NCBI RefSeq assembly: GCF_007995245.1
Contig: NZ_VCBA01000011.1
Location: forward strand, 53,761-117,760
DNA: 64,000 nt
Reading direction: 5' to 3'
DNA from: Tateyamaria sp. syn59
GTDB lineage: Bacteria > Pseudomonadota > Alphaproteobacteria > Rhodobacterales > Rhodobacteraceae
The translations under genes and the position numbers were made by a program. Numbering within the stretch: the stretch's first letter is position 1; each line of letters begins with the position of its first letter. A model generated the notes under the pieces. The model ran no database searches. It was not told the origin of the DNA and saw only the letters and a program-made list of their open reading frames with translations. Positions 24,152 through 32,881 of the stretch are shown here, piece by piece.

Positions 24152-25117
24152 ATGATCAAGCGCCGCACATTTACTTTGACGGCTGCTGCTGTTGCTTCAA
24201 TCGCCTTCGCCATGCCAGTAGCAGCCGAAGACTACCCATCCGAGCGATTGACCTACACGATTGCCTTCGGTCCGGGCGGTGGGAACGACCGGATGTCGCG
24301 CACGGTGGTCGACGTTCTTCGGCAGTATGAGCTGTATGCAAACGATATCGTGGTCGAAAACCGTGAAGGTGGTAGTGGTGCCGTTGGCTTCAGCTATGTC
24401 AGCCGCAAGGCGGGCGATCCGTACCGTCTGACGTCCACGAGCGGCAACTTCATCGGTACTCCGCTTGTGGCTGACACAGATTGGACCTATGCGGATTTCA
24501 CGCCTATCGGTCTTCTTGCCAGCGACGCCATGCTTCTTGTTGTGCGGTCCGACTCCGACTTCGGTGACGTCGATGCATTCGTCGATGCGGCAAATGCTGG
24601 CCGTGTCACCATTGCGGGTAGCGGGTCGGCCGGCCCCGAACGTGTGACGGCGGCTCTGTTCGCCAAAGCAGCCGGGATTGAGTTTGAATATGTCCCGATC
24701 GGATCAGGGGGTGAACTGGTCACTGCGCTGACCTCCGGTTCTGTGGATGCAGTTGTTGCCAACCCGTCGGAAGTCTCCGGCCAGCTCGAAGCCGGCACGC
24801 TCACCGCACTTGCCTTTTCCGACTCCGCGCGCAGCACGAACAACCCGGATGTGCCGACCTTCAAAGAGTTGGGCTACGATTTCAGCTTCTCGTTGCCACG
24901 CGGCATTGTCATGCCAAATGATCTGGATCCGGCCGTGCAGGACTGGTGGATTGCGACATTGAAAAAAGTGATCGAGACGCCTGAGTGGCAGGAGTATCTC
25001 GTCACGAACGGCATGTCCGGCAACCCGATCTGGGGCGATGAGTTCGCCGCCTACCTTGCCGAGACAAGCGCGCAGTACCGCGCGACGCTGGTCGAGATTG
25101 GTGCCATCACTGAATAA
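24152..25117 (+). CDS. tctC: Tripartite tricarboxylate transporter solute-binding protein (TctC/Bug family)
   Basis: A 321-aa periplasmic binding protein. The signal peptide is clear: MIKRRTFTLTAAAVASIAFA and cleavage after about residue 26. Mature protein has AFGPGGGNDRMSRTV and VVENREGGSGAVGFSYV, the Bug-family loops that hold a carboxylate, and ends without the usual Lys-rich tail. GGGAGGAAACC before ATG 24152 fixes the start. The divergent operon suggests that the ligand is a C4 sugar acid. Confidence 0.9.
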   Translation: MIKRRTFTLTAAAVASIAFAMPVAAEDYPSERLTYTIAFGPGGGNDRMSRTVVDVLRQYELYANDIVVENREGGSGAVGFSYVSRKAGDPYRLTSTSGNFIGTPLVADTDWTYADFTPIGLLASDAMLLVVRSDSDFGDVDAFVDAANAGRVTIAGSGSAGPERVTAALFAKAAGIEFEYVPIGSGGELVTALTSGSVDAVVANPSEVSGQLEAGTLTALAFSDSARSTNNPDVPTFKELGYDFSFSLPRGIVMPNDLDPAVQDWWIATLKKVIETPEWQEYLVTNGMSGNPIWGDEFAAYLAETSAQYRATLVEIGAITE

Positions 25118-25132
25118 TCCGTGGAGTACAGG

Positions 25133-25157
25133 CAGGGCGGGCGATGCGTCAGCCCTG
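25133..25157 (+). terminator. Weak stem-loop between tctC and tctB
   Basis: CAGGGC (25133-25138) and GCCCTG (25152-25157) can pair across a 13-base loop. As in the TRAP operon at the start of the window, a hairpin after the binding-protein gene may raise its yield relative to the permease genes. The stem is short, so this is tentative. Confidence 0.4.
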
Positions 25158-25193
25158 TGACACTTTGTTTGCATTCGGAAAAGGCCAGATCTG

Positions 25194-25721
25194 ATGAAAA
25201 AGTGGTTCGCCGCAGGTCTTCTTGCGTTGGCTATTGGCTACACGGTCTACGGGCTCCACACGCTTACGCTCGTGACATCATCCGGGCGGCCAGCCGCAGG
25301 GTTTTTCCCGCTCTTGATAGGTGTGCTTCTGATCGTTTCCTGCACTGTGAACCTTTGGGGCGACGTTCGCGAATGGCTGGAAGAAAAACGGACGGGCATC
25401 GTTCCTGTTCATCAGGCAGACCCGGAAGCAGAAGCAAAAGCTGATGCGCTCGGTGTTGATGCGCACGCAATTGACGGTGGTCCGGAATTTGGCCGCGATG
25501 TGTTGATCGTTTTCCTCTACATCTGCGGCTTTGTTGCGATCATGAATGTGGTTGGCGCGTTCCTGGCCATGTTGGCTTTCATGCTTGTCTACCTCTTCAC
25601 GTTCAACCGTGCTCATCCCGTCAGCAATGCAATTTACGCTCTGGCGTTGCCAGCATCCCTTTACGGTCTCTTCAAAATTCTTCTCAACGCGTCGCTGCCT
25701 GTCGGCCCGCTGGGCCTTTAA
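25194..25721 (+). CDS. tctB: Tripartite tricarboxylate transporter small permease (TctB)
   Basis: A 175-aa membrane protein with four hydrophobic segments at about 5-22, 32-52, 100-125 and 140-165, the TctB layout, and a charged cytosolic loop between segments two and three (EKRTGIVPVHQADPEAEAK). TctB proteins are weakly conserved; the position between tctC and tctA makes the assignment safe. An AAAAGG lies about 9 bases upstream. Confidence 0.86.
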   Translation: MKKWFAAGLLALAIGYTVYGLHTLTLVTSSGRPAAGFFPLLIGVLLIVSCTVNLWGDVREWLEEKRTGIVPVHQADPEAEAKADALGVDAHAIDGGPEFGRDVLIVFLYICGFVAIMNVVGAFLAMLAFMLVYLFTFNRAHPVSNAIYALALPASLYGLFKILLNASLPVGPLGL

Positions 25722-25744
25722 CGTCTCGCGAAAGGAACGCACCG

Positions 25745-27283
25745 ATGCTTGCTGACATCGCATCCAATCTCTCACTTGGCCTCAGTGTAGCGGCTTCGCC
25801 CGAAGGATTTCTTTTTCTCGTCATCGGAGCGTTTCTGGGCATGATTGTCGGGCTGTTCCCAGGTTTTGGTCCAGCGGCTGGGATCGCGGTTTTGATCCCC
25901 ATGACCTTCGGGCTACAGCCAACCATCGCAATCATTATGCTGGCCGGGATTTACTATGGCTCGATGTATGGCGGCACGATCACATCCATTCTGATCAACA
26001 CGCCTGGGGAATCCGCGACGGTCGCCTCCACAATTGACGGCTATCCGCTGGCCCAGAAGGGCCGTGCCGGACCCGCTCTGGTGATGCAAGCCATCGCATC
26101 CTTCTTTGGGGGCACCATCGGTGTCATTCTGATCACGGCCCTTGCGCCATCCCTGGCCAACTTTGCGGCGTCCTTCGGCCCGTCCGAATACTTTCTGATC
26201 ATCGCTGTGGGTCTGCTGATGCTTACCACGATGATGGGCGACAACAAATTCAAGGGGTTCATCTCCGCACTGATCGGTTTTGCAATTGGCACCATCGGTG
26301 TTGATGTAATGAGCGGACAGCAGCGCTATACGTTCGGGTCTCCGGAACTGATTGGGGGCGTCTATTTTGTCGCCGTCGCGATTGGTCTCTTTGGTATCGG
26401 TGAGCTGTTGCATTGCATTTTCAACGGGCAGCACCGCCAGCCCGCGAAGCGTCTGCGGATCAGTTTCCGTGACAAGGAGTTCTGGCCCTCCCGGAATGAT
26501 TACCACGAGTCCCGTTGGACCTTCTGGCGTGGCTCCGCCATCGGATTTGTCGCAGGCGTCCTGCCTGGCTCGGGCGCAACCCTTGGCTCGATAATCGGCT
26601 ATTCCGTCGAAAAGAAGGTGGCAAAGGATCCAGAGAAATTTGGCAAGGGCGAAATGCGCGGGCTCGTCGCGCCGGAAGCGGCCAACAACGCCGCGTCTGC
26701 TGGGGCCATGGTGCCGCTTCTATCTCTTGGCATTCCCGGATCAGGCGCGACGGCCGTCCTTTTGGGTGCATTTCTGATGTGGGGGCTGCAACCTGGTCCA
26801 CTTCTGATCGTCAACGATCCAGAATTTGTCTGGGGTTTGATCGCCAGCATGTACCTTGGCAACATGATCCTGATCGCGATGAGCATCTTTGCCATCCCGC
26901 TTTTTGTGAAGTTTCTCGACATTCCCTACGTGAACGTCGTCCCCGTGATCGTGCTGCTGTGCGTGATCGGGGCCTTTGCGATTAACGCCAGCATTGTCGA
27001 GACCTGGATCCTCGTGCTGAGTGGTTTGGTTGGATTTGCCATGAAAAAATATGGCTATTCACCTGCAGCGACGGTGCTGGCGCTTGTTCTCGGATCAATG
27101 GCCGAAGAGACGTTCTTGCAGACCTATATCATCTCGCAAGGCACGATGAACCTGTTCTGGGAACGGCCCGTATCCCTGGTGTTGTCCATCGTCCTGTTGA
27201 CAGTCATCGTCACGCCGATCGCACTTTCTATCCTGTCTCGGATCAAGGGTGGCACGTCCAAGATGAACAAAGGAACCCCCTAG
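25745..27283 (+). CDS. tctA: Tripartite tricarboxylate transporter large permease (TctA)
   Basis: A 512-aa inner-membrane permease with 11-12 helices. The conserved N-terminal stretch GLFPGFGPAAGIAVLIPMTFG, followed by AGIYYGSMYGGTITSILINTPG, and the second repeat FVAGVLPGSGATLGSIIGY with VPLLSLGIPGSGATAVLLGA are family signatures. Uses an ion gradient to import the acid delivered by TctC. Starts 23 bases after tctB with AAAGGAA upstream. Confidence 0.94.
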   Translation: MLADIASNLSLGLSVAASPEGFLFLVIGAFLGMIVGLFPGFGPAAGIAVLIPMTFGLQPTIAIIMLAGIYYGSMYGGTITSILINTPGESATVASTIDGYPLAQKGRAGPALVMQAIASFFGGTIGVILITALAPSLANFAASFGPSEYFLIIAVGLLMLTTMMGDNKFKGFISALIGFAIGTIGVDVMSGQQRYTFGSPELIGGVYFVAVAIGLFGIGELLHCIFNGQHRQPAKRLRISFRDKEFWPSRNDYHESRWTFWRGSAIGFVAGVLPGSGATLGSIIGYSVEKKVAKDPEKFGKGEMRGLVAPEAANNAASAGAMVPLLSLGIPGSGATAVLLGAFLMWGLQPGPLLIVNDPEFVWGLIASMYLGNMILIAMSIFAIPLFVKFLDIPYVNVVPVIVLLCVIGAFAINASIVETWILVLSGLVGFAMKKYGYSPAATVLALVLGSMAEETFLQTYIISQGTMNLFWERPVSLVLSIVLLTVIVTPIALSILSRIKGGTSKMNKGTP

Positions 27284-27338
27284 TCGAAGTTGCTCAGCTT
27301 GGTTGTCGTTCTCCCCCCAAAACAAAGAGCGGACATTC

Positions 27339-27397
27339 TTGCATATCAAAACAGTAAAAACCGGAAGATGACTTACCTCTTGCATTTGTAAGTGCAA
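27339..27397 (+). promoter_or_regulatory. TTGCA/TGCAA boxes before the GntR gene
   Basis: TTGCAT at 27339 and an inverted pair TTGCA-N8-TGCAA at 27380-27397 lie in the 176 bases between tctA and the regulator gene. They match the boxes in the dehydrogenase/tctC control region, which suggests autoregulation by the GntR protein. Confidence 0.55.
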
Positions 27398-27459
27398 AAG
27401 TCGCTACCAGTAACTGGTGTCAGAAAGGCTCCAAAACACTTACAGGGTGAGGCCCAAGC

Positions 27460-28392
27460 ATGAGAACAAGTGATCTTCCTCAACGTATCTCCCGGCGGTT
27501 GCTGCAGGACATTGCAGCCGGGAGCATTCAGGCGGGTCACCATCTTGGCGCACAGCAACTTGCGGATCGCTATGGTGTCTCGCGCACACCCATTCGGGAC
27601 GCCATGATTATACTGGAAGAAGGCGGGTTTGTCGTGCGGCGCGAAAACCGCGGGTATTTCGTTGCCGATGTCGATGTCGATACGCTGACCGAAGTCCTCG
27701 AGCAGCAACCTGCGTCGATGAATGATGAATACCATCGCTTGGCCGAGGACTGGCTGACCGGTAGGTTGCCGGAAGAGGTAACAGAACAGTTTTTGCGGCA
27801 GGAGTACGGATGGTCGAAATCCTGGACCAACGACCTTCTGGTGCGGGCCGCGCGAGAAGGCTGGGCGGAACGTAAGGAGGGTTACGGATGGCGCTTTCTG
27901 CCTGTTGCCAACACGCCAGAAGCTTTTGACGAAATCTACCGCTTCCGCATGGCCATCGAACCGGCTGCGATGCTGGAGCCATCGTTCAAGCTCGACCGCA
28001 AGATCCTCACCGAACAGCGGCGCATTCAGGAAGGCATGCTCGAGATGGATTTCAGCACCGTGCCGGCGGAATCCCTCCTTGAAAACGGTGCCTTGTTACA
28101 TGAGGAGCTGATCAAGTTGTCAGGCAATCCTTACTTTCTCATGGCACTGCAGCGGGTCAATCGGATGCGCCGACTGATGGAGTATCGCGCGGAGGTGAAC
28201 CACGAGCGCCTCGTTGAGCAGTGCACCGAGCATTTAGAAATCTTGGCATTGCTCGAAGCGGGCAACACGGTGGACGCGTCTTACCGGATGCGCCAGCACC
28301 TCAGCGGCGCGCTAAAACGCAAATCACCCGTTGCATGGAACTGGGCGGCGGACAAAGAGGTCGCGCAGCCGATGCGATCCACTAAACGATAA
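27460..28392 (+). CDS. GntR-family regulator with an added middle domain (FCD-type)
   Basis: A 310-aa regulator, longer than the usual 220-250 aa. Residues 1-70 are a GntR winged helix: LGAQQLADRYGVSRTPIRDA, then EEGGFVVRRENRGYFVADV. Residues about 90-150 look like a second winged helix (LRQEYGWSKSWTNDLLVRAAREG, then RKEGYGWRFLPV). From about 155 an FCD-like helical ligand domain follows (FDEIYRFRMAIEPAAML). It lies behind tctA and probably controls the tct and otn operons in response to the acid taken up. Confidence 0.85.
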   Translation: MRTSDLPQRISRRLLQDIAAGSIQAGHHLGAQQLADRYGVSRTPIRDAMIILEEGGFVVRRENRGYFVADVDVDTLTEVLEQQPASMNDEYHRLAEDWLTGRLPEEVTEQFLRQEYGWSKSWTNDLLVRAAREGWAERKEGYGWRFLPVANTPEAFDEIYRFRMAIEPAAMLEPSFKLDRKILTEQRRIQEGMLEMDFSTVPAESLLENGALLHEELIKLSGNPYFLMALQRVNRMRRLMEYRAEVNHERLVEQCTEHLEILALLEAGNTVDASYRMRQHLSGALKRKSPVAWNWAADKEVAQPMRSTKR

Positions 28393-28559
28393 AGATCGTG
28401 CTTGTCGGCGAAGGCCGAAGAAAAGTCCGGCGATTGCATAGGCGACGCGGCATGATCCTAAACCGCCCAACCCAAATCTTCTTGAAACAGAGAAAACCGC
28501 TAAACAAGCATTCGACACCAAGCCCAAGCGGCCGCGGTCACGACCAAATGGGCGTGCTA

Positions 28560-29471
28560 TCAAGTATTTTGCAGCCACTCGGGCGTGCGTCCTATCTCGT
28601 GCAGTAAGAAGTCCATGAAGACGCGAACCTTGGCCGATAGCACGTTCGCTTGCGGGTAAAGCAACCAAAGTGCCGTGTCTGTGACGCATCTGTATTCGGG
28701 CAGGACACGGCGCAGAGCACCGGATGAGAGCTCTTTGTGGACGCTCCACAGAGAATGCAGTGCGATGCCGGCGCCCGCCAGCGTTGCCACTTTGTGGCTT
28801 AGTCCGTCATCAATGATCAGATTGCAGCGCCCGGCGTTTGGATTGAATTCGGCAATTGTGCCGTCATCTCGGGCAAGTCGTTGTGGTGTATCACTGCCGA
28901 AGGCCAAAAGACGATGGTTTTTGAGGTCATCAGTTGTGGTTGGAGAGCCTGCTTCGGTTAGGTAAGCAGGCGACGCGCATAAGACCCGGACATCATCTGC
29001 CAGTTTGCGTCCGCGCAATGTGGAATCCTCAAGGACGGCGTTGCGCAGGGCCAGGTCGAAACTGCCATCAATCAGATCGAACTGTTTGTCTGACAGTCGC
29101 AGATCGAGGCGAAGTTCAGGGTGGTCCGCCATGAAGGCAGGCAGAAGCGGAGCGATGTAGAGTTGCGCAAAGGTGCTGGGCGCTGTGAAGCGCAGGGTGC
29201 CTGAGACTGCGGCACGGCCTTGCCCCAAGGCGGCGCGCGCTGCATCTTCGCGTGCAATGATGTCTCGGGCATAAGGCAGGAACTCCAAACCTTCGGTCGA
29301 CAAGGACACCTTGCGCGTAGACCGGTGGAGGAGATCAGCCCCAATGCATTTCTCCAACTTGGCCATCCAAGCGCTCGCGACGGAGGGGGCGAGACCAAGC
29401 TCTCTGCCTGCCGCGCTGATATTCGATTTGTCAGCCGCAAGCACAAACAGGCGAAGGGTATCAGTTTCCAT
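28560..29471 (-). CDS. LysR-family transcriptional regulator
   Basis: A 303-aa LysR regulator. The N-terminal winged helix is METDTLRLFVLAADKSNISAAG, then LGLAPSVASAWMAKLEK; a substrate-binding domain follows from about residue 90 (TLRFTAPSTFAQLYIAPLLPAF). The start at 29471 is chosen because the LysR domain begins there; the frame runs to 29531. It faces away from the DUF1330-led operon, the classical arrangement for a LysR gene and its target. Inducer unknown. Confidence 0.88.
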   Translation of the reverse strand: METDTLRLFVLAADKSNISAAGRELGLAPSVASAWMAKLEKCIGADLLHRSTRKVSLSTEGLEFLPYARDIIAREDAARAALGQGRAAVSGTLRFTAPSTFAQLYIAPLLPAFMADHPELRLDLRLSDKQFDLIDGSFDLALRNAVLEDSTLRGRKLADDVRVLCASPAYLTEAGSPTTTDDLKNHRLLAFGSDTPQRLARDDGTIAEFNPNAGRCNLIIDDGLSHKVATLAGAGIALHSLWSVHKELSSGALRRVLPEYRCVTDTALWLLYPQANVLSAKVRVFMDFLLHEIGRTPEWLQNT

Positions 29472-29575
29472 TTTATATCCAAAACCAGAAAACTGATTTC
29501 CATATTGCCTCAGTTTTTTCGGATTTCGCAATAGTTCATATCGGTGTCATCGGATGCTTAACCAGGAGACATCGA

Positions 29576-29878
29576 ATGACCTGCTACTCTGTTCTTGCCG
29601 TCACGCCCTCCAGCGAAGACTGGATCCCCGACTACTTGCCGACTGCCAATACGTTGGTCGCCAAACATGGCGGCAAGTACTTGGCGCGCACCGCATCCCA
29701 TGAACAAGTTGAAGGACATGATCAGCCAGCGGCATTGCGCATCATTCTTGAATGGCCATCCAAAGACGCCGCCATGAATTTCATGAACGATCCCGACTAC
29801 AAACCACATCTCGACGCACGAACGGCTGGCTCAGAAAGCTTCCACTTCGTGATCGAAGGAACTGATGACCTCGTCTGA
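29576..29878 (+). CDS. DUF1330 family protein
   Basis: A 100-aa protein with the ferredoxin-like alpha/beta pattern of DUF1330: MTCYSVLAVTPSSEDWIPDY, HGGKYLARTASHEQVEG, and RIILEWPSKDAAMNFMNDPDY near the end. Proteins of this size often act as small isomerase- or monooxygenase-like dimers; no activity can be assigned. It is the first gene after the divergent LysR gene and probably starts a four-gene operon. Confidence 0.82.
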   Translation: MTCYSVLAVTPSSEDWIPDYLPTANTLVAKHGGKYLARTASHEQVEGHDQPAALRIILEWPSKDAAMNFMNDPDYKPHLDARTAGSESFHFVIEGTDDLV

Positions 29879-29934
29879 CGTCCAAAAATCTGGCCCGGTA
29901 TGACGCATCCGCCCCTGAGCAAATGAGGATTCCA

Positions 29935-30714
29935 ATGACACGAACCGCCACCGTCAACTATCACGTTCACAAACCCGAGCGCCAAGCCTACCATATTGAC
30001 GCTGGCGGTGTTGCGGGTCAGCTCATCTCGCCCACGCTGATCGCGACAGACGTCGCGCTGAACGATACACGCGGCGGTGCCGAGGTGGGTTTTGCGCTTG
30101 ATGGCGTGGGGTTTTTTCACGCCCCTTCGGATGTCACAGCCTTTGACGACAACCACCCGTGGCAGAGCATATATGACCGCGAGTTGACCGAGCTACTGAC
30201 CCGCGAACTGGGTGCAAAAGATGTCCTCGTTTTCGATCACACTGTGCGCGTTGATGATCCCCATGCCACACGCAAACCGGCCCGCAATGTGCACAGTGAC
30301 TATAGCCCGGAAGGCGCGCAACAAAGGCTGATTGACATCCTCGGCGCGGACGATGCAGCCCAATGGTCGAAGGGGCACTACGGTTTCATCAATGCGTGGC
30401 GTCCAATCGAAAATCCGATCAACTCAGCGCCGCTTGGCTTTGTGCGTCCGTCAAGTGTCGCAAACGAAGACTGGCTGTTGCTCGATCTGATTTACCCTGA
30501 TCGGCGCGGCCATATAATGGGGCTTGTCGCCAATCCTGATCACGAATGGATTTACCGATCTCGGATGACACCGGACGAATTGGCGGTTTTCAGTATCTAT
30601 GACAATCAGGGGAAGGCTTCGGTGGCACATTCCGCGTTGGATATGATTGAGGATCCGATGATCACCACGCGACGCCGCAGTATCGAGAGCCGTACCCTGG
30701 TGCGATACGGGTGA
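29935..30714 (+). CDS. CmcJ/NvfI-family oxidoreductase-like protein
   Basis: A 259-aa protein of the CmcJ/NvfI (gibberellin-desaturase-like) family, relatives of which include fungal and actinobacterial non-haem iron tailoring enzymes. Visible motifs are VLVFDHTVRVDDP, ARNVHSDYSPEGAQQRL (candidate iron His and Asp), FINAWRPIENPINSAPLGF and HEWIYRSRMTPDELAVF. GAGGA lies 5 bases before ATG 29935. It overlaps the next gene, so it acts with the luciferase-like enzyme. Substrate unknown. Confidence 0.75.
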   Translation: MTRTATVNYHVHKPERQAYHIDAGGVAGQLISPTLIATDVALNDTRGGAEVGFALDGVGFFHAPSDVTAFDDNHPWQSIYDRELTELLTRELGAKDVLVFDHTVRVDDPHATRKPARNVHSDYSPEGAQQRLIDILGADDAAQWSKGHYGFINAWRPIENPINSAPLGFVRPSSVANEDWLLLDLIYPDRRGHIMGLVANPDHEWIYRSRMTPDELAVFSIYDNQGKASVAHSALDMIEDPMITTRRRSIESRTLVRYG

Positions 30715-31724
30715 GTATGATGATGACGGAGGACCGCACCCTGCCAAACGCCCAAACCTGCCCGGTTTTCCCGGCGCTGAACCGCGCCTACAACACGGTG
30801 TTTCAACCCGGTGCATTGAGCATCGGTTTGGTGGCGCCACTGGATGCGCATCAGGCAAGCCCTGTGCCCGATATGATGCGCCATGTCGAACGTGCGCAGA
30901 TGGCCGATGAACTGGGGTTTGCTGCCCTTTGGCTCCGCGATGTGCCCTTCAACGTGCCGAGTTTTGGCGATGCGGGACAAATGTTTGATCCGTTCGTTTA
31001 CCTTGGTCACCTGTCTGGCGCGACGCGCGATATCGCCCTTGGAGTGGCAAGTATAATCTTACCCCTGCGCCATCCCGCCCATGTCGCCAAGGCTGCGGCC
31101 TCTGCCGATCAACTGTCAGGTGGTCGTTTGCTTTTGGGCGTCGCATCCGGTGATCGGCCGGAAGAATACCCGGCGATGGGCATGAGCTTCCCCGACCGGG
31201 GTGAGCGGTTTCGCGACAGCCTCGCTTACATCCGCGCAGCCGCTACGGACTACCCAACATACAGCGGACCACATGGAGCGTTGAGCGGCTCCATGGACAT
31301 GCTGCCCAAACCTGCCGGAAAGCGGTTGCCGATCCTGATCACAGGCGGATCACAGCAAAGCCCGGATTGGGTGGCTGCCCATGGCGACGGCTGGATCACA
31401 TATCCTAGGGATGTGTCCGCTCAGGCGCAAATCGTCCGCGACTACCGCGACCGTTCAACATGCGCAGGCTCCGTGACCAAGCCCGTGATGCAATCGCTCT
31501 ACGTTGATGTGGTGGAAGATGATCATGCCCCGCCACAGCCCATTCACTTGGGCTTCCGCTCCGGCGTTCCATTCCTGAGGTCCTATCTTCGCCAGTTGCG
31601 CGACAACGGGATCAACCATGTCGCCCTGAACCTGCGCTTTAATCATGCCAACGTCGAAGACACGGTAAAGCGCCTCGCCCAAGAACTGCTGCCAGACTTT
31701 CCAACGCAAGGATCCGCGCAATGA
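30711..31724 (+). CDS. Luciferase-like (LLM) flavin-dependent oxidoreductase
   Basis: A 337-aa TIM-barrel flavoprotein related to bacterial luciferases and F420/FMN monooxygenases. Motifs are ERAQMADELGFAALWLRDVPF, LSGATRDIALGVASIILPLRHP, LSGGRLLLGVASGDRPEEYPAMG and LITGGSQQSPDWVAAHGDGWI. GTG 30711 overlaps the previous stop; ATG 30717 is an alternative. Likely uses reduced FMN and oxygen on a small organic molecule. It overlaps the SDR gene (ATGA). Confidence 0.84.
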   Translation: MSMMMTEDRTLPNAQTCPVFPALNRAYNTVFQPGALSIGLVAPLDAHQASPVPDMMRHVERAQMADELGFAALWLRDVPFNVPSFGDAGQMFDPFVYLGHLSGATRDIALGVASIILPLRHPAHVAKAAASADQLSGGRLLLGVASGDRPEEYPAMGMSFPDRGERFRDSLAYIRAAATDYPTYSGPHGALSGSMDMLPKPAGKRLPILITGGSQQSPDWVAAHGDGWITYPRDVSAQAQIVRDYRDRSTCAGSVTKPVMQSLYVDVVEDDHAPPQPIHLGFRSGVPFLRSYLRQLRDNGINHVALNLRFNHANVEDTVKRLAQELLPDFPTQGSAQ

Positions 31725-32485
31725 CCAAGACAATTCTCATCACAGGATCAACCGACGGCATCGGCCTTTTGACCGCAAAGACACTTGCTGCCCAAGGACA
31801 TGAGGTCATCCTGCACGGACGCAGTACGGGAAAGCTGGAGGCCGCCGTGAAAGACGTTGGCGGTAAAGTGGCCAGCTACGAAGCAGACCTGTCGTCACTT
31901 AAAGCAACATCCGCCTTGGCGGAAAAAGTCACCGCCAATCACGACCGTATTGATGTTTTGATCAACAATGCTGGCGTCTACAAAGTCCCGGATCCGACAC
32001 TGCCAAACGGGCAAGACGTCCGCTTCGTCGTGAACACGTTGGCCCCGCATGTGTTGACGACGGCACTGTTGCCGATCGTTCCTAACGACGGTCGTGTTAT
32101 CAATCTGTCCTCTGCCGCGCAGGCTCCGGTCCATTTAGCAGCGCTTTCCGGAAAAAAGGCGCTGCAGGACATGGAAGCATACGCACAAAGCAAGCGCGCC
32201 ATTACACTTTGGTCTGCACAGATGGCAGAGAACCACCCCGATGGCCCCGTCTTTATCGCGGTGAATCCCGGCTCCTTACTGGCCTCGAAAATGGTAAAGG
32301 AGGGCTTTGGAGTCGCAGGCAACGACCTTCAAATCGGCGCAGATATCCTCTGCCGTCTTTCTTTGGATAGCGCCTTCGCAACGGCTTCGGGCCAGTATTG
32401 GGACAATGATGCAGGCCGCTTTGGCGAAATCGATTTGTCGCAGGCCAAAGACGTCTTTCGCGTCCTGAGCGAGCTTGCGACGTGA
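31721..32485 (+). CDS. Short-chain dehydrogenase/reductase
   Basis: A 254-aa Rossmann-fold NAD(P)-dependent enzyme. The cofactor motif is ITGSTDGIG (residues 6-14), then NNAGVY, the active-site Ser in INLSSAAQ and the Tyr-Lys pair in AYAQSKRAI. Length is typical. It ends the operon that begins with DUF1330 and is coupled to the LLM oxidoreductase by a 4-base overlap, so it may reduce or oxidise that enzyme's substrate or product. Confidence 0.88.
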   Translation: MTKTILITGSTDGIGLLTAKTLAAQGHEVILHGRSTGKLEAAVKDVGGKVASYEADLSSLKATSALAEKVTANHDRIDVLINNAGVYKVPDPTLPNGQDVRFVVNTLAPHVLTTALLPIVPNDGRVINLSSAAQAPVHLAALSGKKALQDMEAYAQSKRAITLWSAQMAENHPDGPVFIAVNPGSLLASKMVKEGFGVAGNDLQIGADILCRLSLDSAFATASGQYWDNDAGRFGEIDLSQAKDVFRVLSELAT

Positions 32486-32881
32486 GCGGTTGTTGCCCAC
32501 TCAAAGCAGTTGTACGCAACCGGTGAAGCGATATTTGCCTTTTCCGCGAAGTGCTCGTTCGCATGCCTCCGGGCTGTGGTTTTGGGTGATTGATCCGTCT
32601 TTTTCTCTGTAGAAAAGCGAAGGTTGCTTTAAAGAAATGGCAAGCCAGATCCCATCCTCGATGGTTTCTGTCTCGTTGTTGACGATTGGGATTTCGAATG
32701 GGTCCCGTCGATGACCGCGCGAAACTCCATGGATCGGTGCTTGCCGCGTTTCTGCGAAACCCAGCTTCTGCATAAGTCAGTTCTCACGCCGTAGAAACCG
32801 ACGCGACGGTCACGACTGAATTTCGTCCTGCATATCGCCACACGCGGCACTCAAGCCCGCACCCCGAATTGACGAACCCGA
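32486..32881. other. Gene-poor interval with a doubtful 90-aa minus-strand frame
   Basis: This 396-base stretch lies between the SDR gene and the next LysR gene. A minus-strand frame (32773-32501) would encode 90 aa ending in EACERALRGKGKYRFTGC, but it has no ribosome site and no family I recognise. A second frame overlaps it. It may be a degraded gene; no strong hairpin or RNA gene is apparent. Confidence 0.35.

Noticed and set aside
32501..32773. 90-aa minus-strand gene
   Set aside because: No ribosome site, no recognised family and overlapping alternative frames; kept only as a note in the gap entry.
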